From Pseudomonas sp. IPO3778 (GTDB lineage: Bacteria; Pseudomonadota; Gammaproteobacteria; Pseudomonadales; Pseudomonadaceae), in assembly GCF_013386825.1 (NCBI RefSeq), contig NZ_JACARC010000034.1:100032-164031 (forward strand): a DNA stretch of 64,000 nt. Reading direction: 5' to 3'. How positions within the stretch are numbered: the stretch's first letter is position 1; the number at the start of each line of letters is the position of its first letter. The notes below the pieces were generated by a model that worked only from the letters and a program-made list of their open reading frames with translations, did no database searches and was not told where the DNA came from. Both the position numbers and the translations under genes were made by a program. Shown here piece by piece: positions 60,799 to 64,000 of the stretch.

Positions 60799-62226
60799 AT
60801 GTCTGCCAACGTTGCCTACCTGCAAGATTCCCAGGCGCTGGACCAGCTCCAGGACCTGTTCGACGCTCAACGCCAGGCCTATGCGGCCAATCCGATGCCG
60901 CCGGCCGCCCAGCGCCAGCAATGGCTCAAGGCCCTGCGTGACCTGCTGAGCGATGAGCGCCAGGCGCTGATCAACGCCATCAGCCGTGATTTCAGCCACC
61001 GCAGCGCCGATGAAACCCTGTTCGCCGAATTGATGCCCAGCCTGCACGGCATTCACTACGCCAGCAAACACCTCAAGGGCTGGATGAAACCCTCCCGTCG
61101 CGCCGTAGGCATCGCCTTCCAGCCCGCGTCGGCCAAGGTCATCTATCAACCGTTGGGCGTGGTCGGGGTGATCGTGCCCTGGAACTACCCGTTGTACCTG
61201 GCCATTGGTCCGCTGGTGGGCGCGTTGGCGGCGGGCAACCGAGTGATGCTCAAGCTCAGTGAGTCCACGCCCGCCACCGGCGAATTGCTCAAGGCGTTGC
61301 TGGCGAAGATCTTCCCTGAAGACCTGGTGTGCGTGGTGCTCGGCGAAGCAGAAGTCGGCATGGCGTTCTCCAAGCTGCGCTTCGATCACCTGCTGTTCAC
61401 CGGCGCCACCAGCATCGGCAAGCACGTGATGCGCGCAGCGGCCGAGCACCTGACGCCAGTGACCCTGGAATTGGGCGGCAAATCCCCGGCGATTGTGTCC
61501 GCCGATGTGCCCCTGAAAGACGCCGCCGAACGCATCGCCTTCGGCAAGGCCCTGAATGCCGGGCAAACCTGTGTGGCGCCAGACTACGTGCTGGTGCCGG
61601 AAGACCGTGTCGACGGTTTCGTCGAGGCCTACAGCAAGGCGGTTCGCGGGTTCTATCCGACCCTGGCCGCCAACCCGGACTACACCGCGATCATCAACGA
61701 ACGACAGCTGGCCCGGCTCAACGGCTACGTCAAAGACGCCACCGACAAGGGCGCCACCCTGATCCCGCTGTACGACCAGGGCCAGGAACGGCGCATGGCC
61801 CACAGCCTGCTGCTGAATGTCAGCGACGACATGACCGTGATGCAGGACGAAATCTTCGGCCCAGTGCTGCCGATCGTGCCCTATCGCGGCCTCGACCAGG
61901 CCTTCGCCTACATCAATCAACGCCCTCGCCCACTGGCGCTGTATTACTTCGGCTACAACAAGGCCGAACAGAATCGCGTACTGCACGAGACCCACTCCGG
62001 CGGCGTGTGCCTGAACGACACCCTGCTGCACGTGGCCCAGGACGACATGCCCTTCGGCGGCATCGGCCCGTCCGGCATGGGCCATTACCACGGCCATGAG
62101 GGTTTTCTCACCTTCAGCAAGGCCAAGGGGGTGCTGATCAAGCAGCGCCTGAACGCAGCCAAGCTGATTTACCCGCCCTACGGCAAATCCATCCAGAAGT
62201 TGATCCAGAAGCTGTTCGTCCGCTAA
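60799..62226 (+). CDS. laoC: aldehyde dehydrogenase (coniferyl-aldehyde-type; LaoC-like)
   Basis: A 475-aa NAD(P)-dependent ALDH. VIVPWNYPLYLAIGP binds cofactor; the base Glu224 lies in LELGGKSP and the nucleophile Cys258 in AGQTCVAPDYVLVP. Sequence suits the coniferyl aldehyde dehydrogenase group. In the lao system the equivalent enzyme oxidises long-chain aldehydes. First gene of a three-gene run with 28-33 bp gaps. Confidence 0.88.
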   Translation: MSANVAYLQDSQALDQLQDLFDAQRQAYAANPMPPAAQRQQWLKALRDLLSDERQALINAISRDFSHRSADETLFAELMPSLHGIHYASKHLKGWMKPSRRAVGIAFQPASAKVIYQPLGVVGVIVPWNYPLYLAIGPLVGALAAGNRVMLKLSESTPATGELLKALLAKIFPEDLVCVVLGEAEVGMAFSKLRFDHLLFTGATSIGKHVMRAAAEHLTPVTLELGGKSPAIVSADVPLKDAAERIAFGKALNAGQTCVAPDYVLVPEDRVDGFVEAYSKAVRGFYPTLAANPDYTAIINERQLARLNGYVKDATDKGATLIPLYDQGQERRMAHSLLLNVSDDMTVMQDEIFGPVLPIVPYRGLDQAFAYINQRPRPLALYYFGYNKAEQNRVLHETHSGGVCLNDTLLHVAQDDMPFGGIGPSGMGHYHGHEGFLTFSKAKGVLIKQRLNAAKLIYPPYGKSIQKLIQKLFVR

Positions 62227-62254
62227 CAACCCCATCACCGGGATAACAATAAGA

Positions 62255-62800
62255 ATGAACCCTAGCCTGACTGAATCACCCGCGCTGTCACGGCGCGGCG
62301 TACTGAAAATCGGCCTGTGCGCCAGCGCCTTCCTGGCCACCGCCGGGCTGGGCGCCAGCCTCAGCGGCTGCTCCAGCAGCACCCCGGCCAGCGGCTTTGC
62401 GATGTTGCGCAGCAGTGACCTGCCGTTTTTGCGGGCGGTGATCCCGGTGCTGCTGGAGGGCGCAGCCAGCGCCGAGGCGGTGGTGGCGGGTATCGACGAC
62501 ACCCTGAAAAAGCTCGATTTCAGCCTGCAACACCTGTCGCCCGAGATGTTCAAGCTGACCCAGCAACTGTTCGACGTGTTGGGCATGGCCGTCACCCGCG
62601 GGCCGCTGACCGGGGTGTGGGGCAGTTGGGAGAACGCCAGCGCCGAGCAAATACGCAACTTCCTGCACCGCTGGGAAAACAGCTACCTGAACCTGCTGCG
62701 CATGGGCCAGGGCTCGTTGCTCAAGCTGGTGATCATGGCCTGGTACTTCCGCCCTGAGTCCTGGGCGCATTGCGGTTACCCCGGCCCCCCGAAAATCTGA
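62255..62800 (+). CDS. laoB: Tat-signal protein (LaoB-like)
   Basis: A 181-aa protein with a twin-arginine leader SRRGVLKIGLCASAFLATAGLGASLSG, where the Cys in GCSSS also resembles a lipobox. The remainder is helical with no catalytic motif. Homologues accompany membrane-bound GMC oxidoreductases and may anchor or help export them. Sits between laoC and laoA. Confidence 0.78.
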   Translation: MNPSLTESPALSRRGVLKIGLCASAFLATAGLGASLSGCSSSTPASGFAMLRSSDLPFLRAVIPVLLEGAASAEAVVAGIDDTLKKLDFSLQHLSPEMFKLTQQLFDVLGMAVTRGPLTGVWGSWENASAEQIRNFLHRWENSYLNLLRMGQGSLLKLVIMAWYFRPESWAHCGYPGPPKI

Positions 62801-62833
62801 TCTGCATCCCTATAAAAACAAGAGAAGACCCTG

Positions 62834-64000
62834 ATGCCCGTACCTGATCTGTTCCGCGATGGCATGGCCCGCGGCTGGAAAACCCACAATGGCGCCGCCC
62901 TCGACCAGGACCTGACCCTGGAAGCCGACGTCGCGATCATCGGCAGCGGCGCCGGCGGCGGCACCACCGCCGAGATCCTCAGCGCCGCCGGCTACAAGGT
63001 GCTGCTGATCGAAGAAGGCCCGTTGAAAACCAGCAACGACTTCAAGCTGCTGGAGGACGAGGCCTACGCCAACCTCTACCAGGAAGGCATCGGCCGCATG
63101 AGCAAGGACGGCGCCATCACCATCCTGCAAGGCCGTGCCGTTGGTGGCTCCACGCTGATCAATTGGACCTCCAGCTTCCGCACCCCGGACCCGACCCTCG
63201 CCCACTGGGCCAGCGAGTACGCAGTGAAGGGCCACAGCAGCGCCGAGATGGCGCCCTGGTTCGAAAAAATGGAACAGCGCCTGGGCATCGCGCCCTGGGC
63301 CATGCCACCGAATGCCAACAACGACGTGATCCGCAAAGGCTGCGAAAAGCTCGGCTACAGCTGGCACGTGATCCCGCGCAACGTGCGTGGGTGTTTCAAC
63401 CTGGGGTATTGCGGCATGGGCTGCCCGGTCAACGCCAAGCAATCGATGTTGGTGACGACCATCCCGTCCACCCTGGAGAAAGGCGGCGAGTTGTTGTACC
63501 TGGCCCGCGCCGAACGCCTGAAATTCAGCGGTGACACCATCACCAGCCTCGAATGCGTGGCCATGGATCAATATTGTGTGGCCCCCACCGGGCGCAAAAT
63601 CACGGTGAAAGCCAAGCACTACGTGCTGGCTGGCGGCGGCATCAACAGCCCGGCGCTGCTGCTTCGCTCCGACGCGCCCGACCCCCACTCACGCCTGGGC
63701 AAGCGCACCTTTCTGCACTTGGTGAATTTTTCCGCCGGGCTGTTCGACGAGGTGATCAACCCGTTCTACGGAGCGCCGCAGTCGATCTATTCCGACCACT
63801 TCCAATGGCAGGACGGCACCACCGGCAAAATGTCCTACAAGCTCGAAGTGCCACCGCTGCATCCGGGCCTGGCCAGCACCTTGCTCGGCGGTTACGGCAC
63901 GCAGAACGCGCTGGACATGGGCCAACTGCCCAAGACCCACGCCATGCTTGCGCTGTTGCGGGACGGTTTCCACCCCGACAGCCCGGGCGGCAGCGTCGAA
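62834..64000 (+). CDS. laoA: GMC-family oxidoreductase (LaoA-like), 3' end beyond window
   Basis: The first 389 codons of an FAD-dependent GMC alcohol oxidoreductase. ADVAIIGSGAGGGTTAEILSAAG (near residues 31-53) binds FAD; ITILQGRAVGGSTLINWTSS is the second GMC signature. Four nearby cysteines in RGCFNLGYCGMGCPVNAKQ are noteworthy. It should oxidise long-chain alcohols, feeding LaoC. No stop before the window edge. Confidence 0.87.
   Translation, partial: MPVPDLFRDGMARGWKTHNGAALDQDLTLEADVAIIGSGAGGGTTAEILSAAGYKVLLIEEGPLKTSNDFKLLEDEAYANLYQEGIGRMSKDGAITILQGRAVGGSTLINWTSSFRTPDPTLAHWASEYAVKGHSSAEMAPWFEKMEQRLGIAPWAMPPNANNDVIRKGCEKLGYSWHVIPRNVRGCFNLGYCGMGCPVNAKQSMLVTTIPSTLEKGGELLYLARAERLKFSGDTITSLECVAMDQYCVAPTGRKITVKAKHYVLAGGGINSPALLLRSDAPDPHSRLGKRTFLHLVNFSAGLFDEVINPFYGAPQSIYSDHFQWQDGTTGKMSYKLEVPPLHPGLASTLLGGYGTQNALDMGQLPKTHAMLALLRDGFHPDSPGGSVE

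Noticed and set aside
60694-62658. Long minus-strand frame opposite the aldehyde dehydrogenase
   Set aside because: Shadow; covers the laoR-laoC promoter region and has no family features.

Overview
The window is a piece of a Pseudomonas chromosome, most likely of the P. fluorescens group. Evidence: GC-rich genes throughout; more than a dozen dispersed REP/REPIN palindromes of the kinds common in fluorescent pseudomonads; and a gene order from gshB/pilG through pyrRBC', pilT-yggS-proC, metXW-rdgB-hemW, thiSG, rpoH and ftsYEX to a lao-like cluster that matches the arrangement I know from other Pseudomonas. No rRNA, tRNA, CRISPR array, prophage or transposase gene was recognised.

Layout. (1) 0.2-3.8 kb: an orphan glutamate/aspartate-type binding protein, a RidA protein, a DadA-like D-amino-acid dehydrogenase and a divergent LysR regulator. 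(2) 3.9-6.8 kb: a hemolysin-III family membrane protein, a split ChrA-type transporter pair and mdcR. (3) 6.9-14.1 kb: the malonate decarboxylase operon mdcABCDEGH-madLM, with tight overlaps and a LysR-type palindrome upstream of mdcA. (4) 14.3-20.1 kb: an AT-richer accessory island. It holds a wHTH-nucleotidyltransferase/HEPN pair with a 7-TM protein, all bracketed by copies of one 18-bp motif; a small DUF6124-type gene behind a long structured leader; a mobile-mystery A/B (Fic) pair between two ~165-bp direct repeats; a gene remnant; higBA; and an XRE-HTH protein carrying an NBR1-type domain. (5) 20.2-20.9 kb: a LysE-type exporter. (6) 21.0-30.8 kb: the Pil-Chp twitching chemotaxis cluster pilGHIJ-chpA-chpC, without pilK or chpB. 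(7) 31.1-49.7 kb: housekeeping genes: gshB, a TonB, algH, ruvX, pyrRBC', a TM2 protein, an NlpC/P60 hydrolase, pilT, yggS, proC, yggT, metXW, rdgB, hemW, trmB, thiSG and mtgA. (8) 49.9-59.9 kb: rpoH, ftsYEX, an M16 peptidase pair, rsmD, a YheT-type hydrolase and sseA. (9) 60.0-64.0 kb: a lao-like cluster for long-chain alcohol/aldehyde oxidation; its last gene runs off the window.

How the genes work together. MadLM imports malonate; MdcB and MdcG make and attach the prosthetic group of the carrier protein MdcC; MdcH charges it; MdcA and MdcDE carry out the decarboxylation cycle; MdcR probably senses malonate. PilGHIJ-ChpA-ChpC control type IV pilus motors, one of which (PilT) is encoded 9 kb away. 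FtsY delivers membrane proteins and FtsEX controls septal wall hydrolysis. LaoC, LaoB and LaoA would oxidise fatty alcohols and aldehydes under the TetR-type LaoR.

The strongest observations outside normal annotation are: a REP repeat that supplies the first half of a signal peptide (about 1.1 kb); a leader before the DUF6124 gene in which a 10-nt element can pair with the Shine-Dalgarno sequence while an upstream copy can compete for it (16.6-16.85 kb); the shared 18-bp motif bracketing the HEPN/nucleotidyltransferase/7-TM block; and the duplicated ~165-bp sequence around the Fic module.
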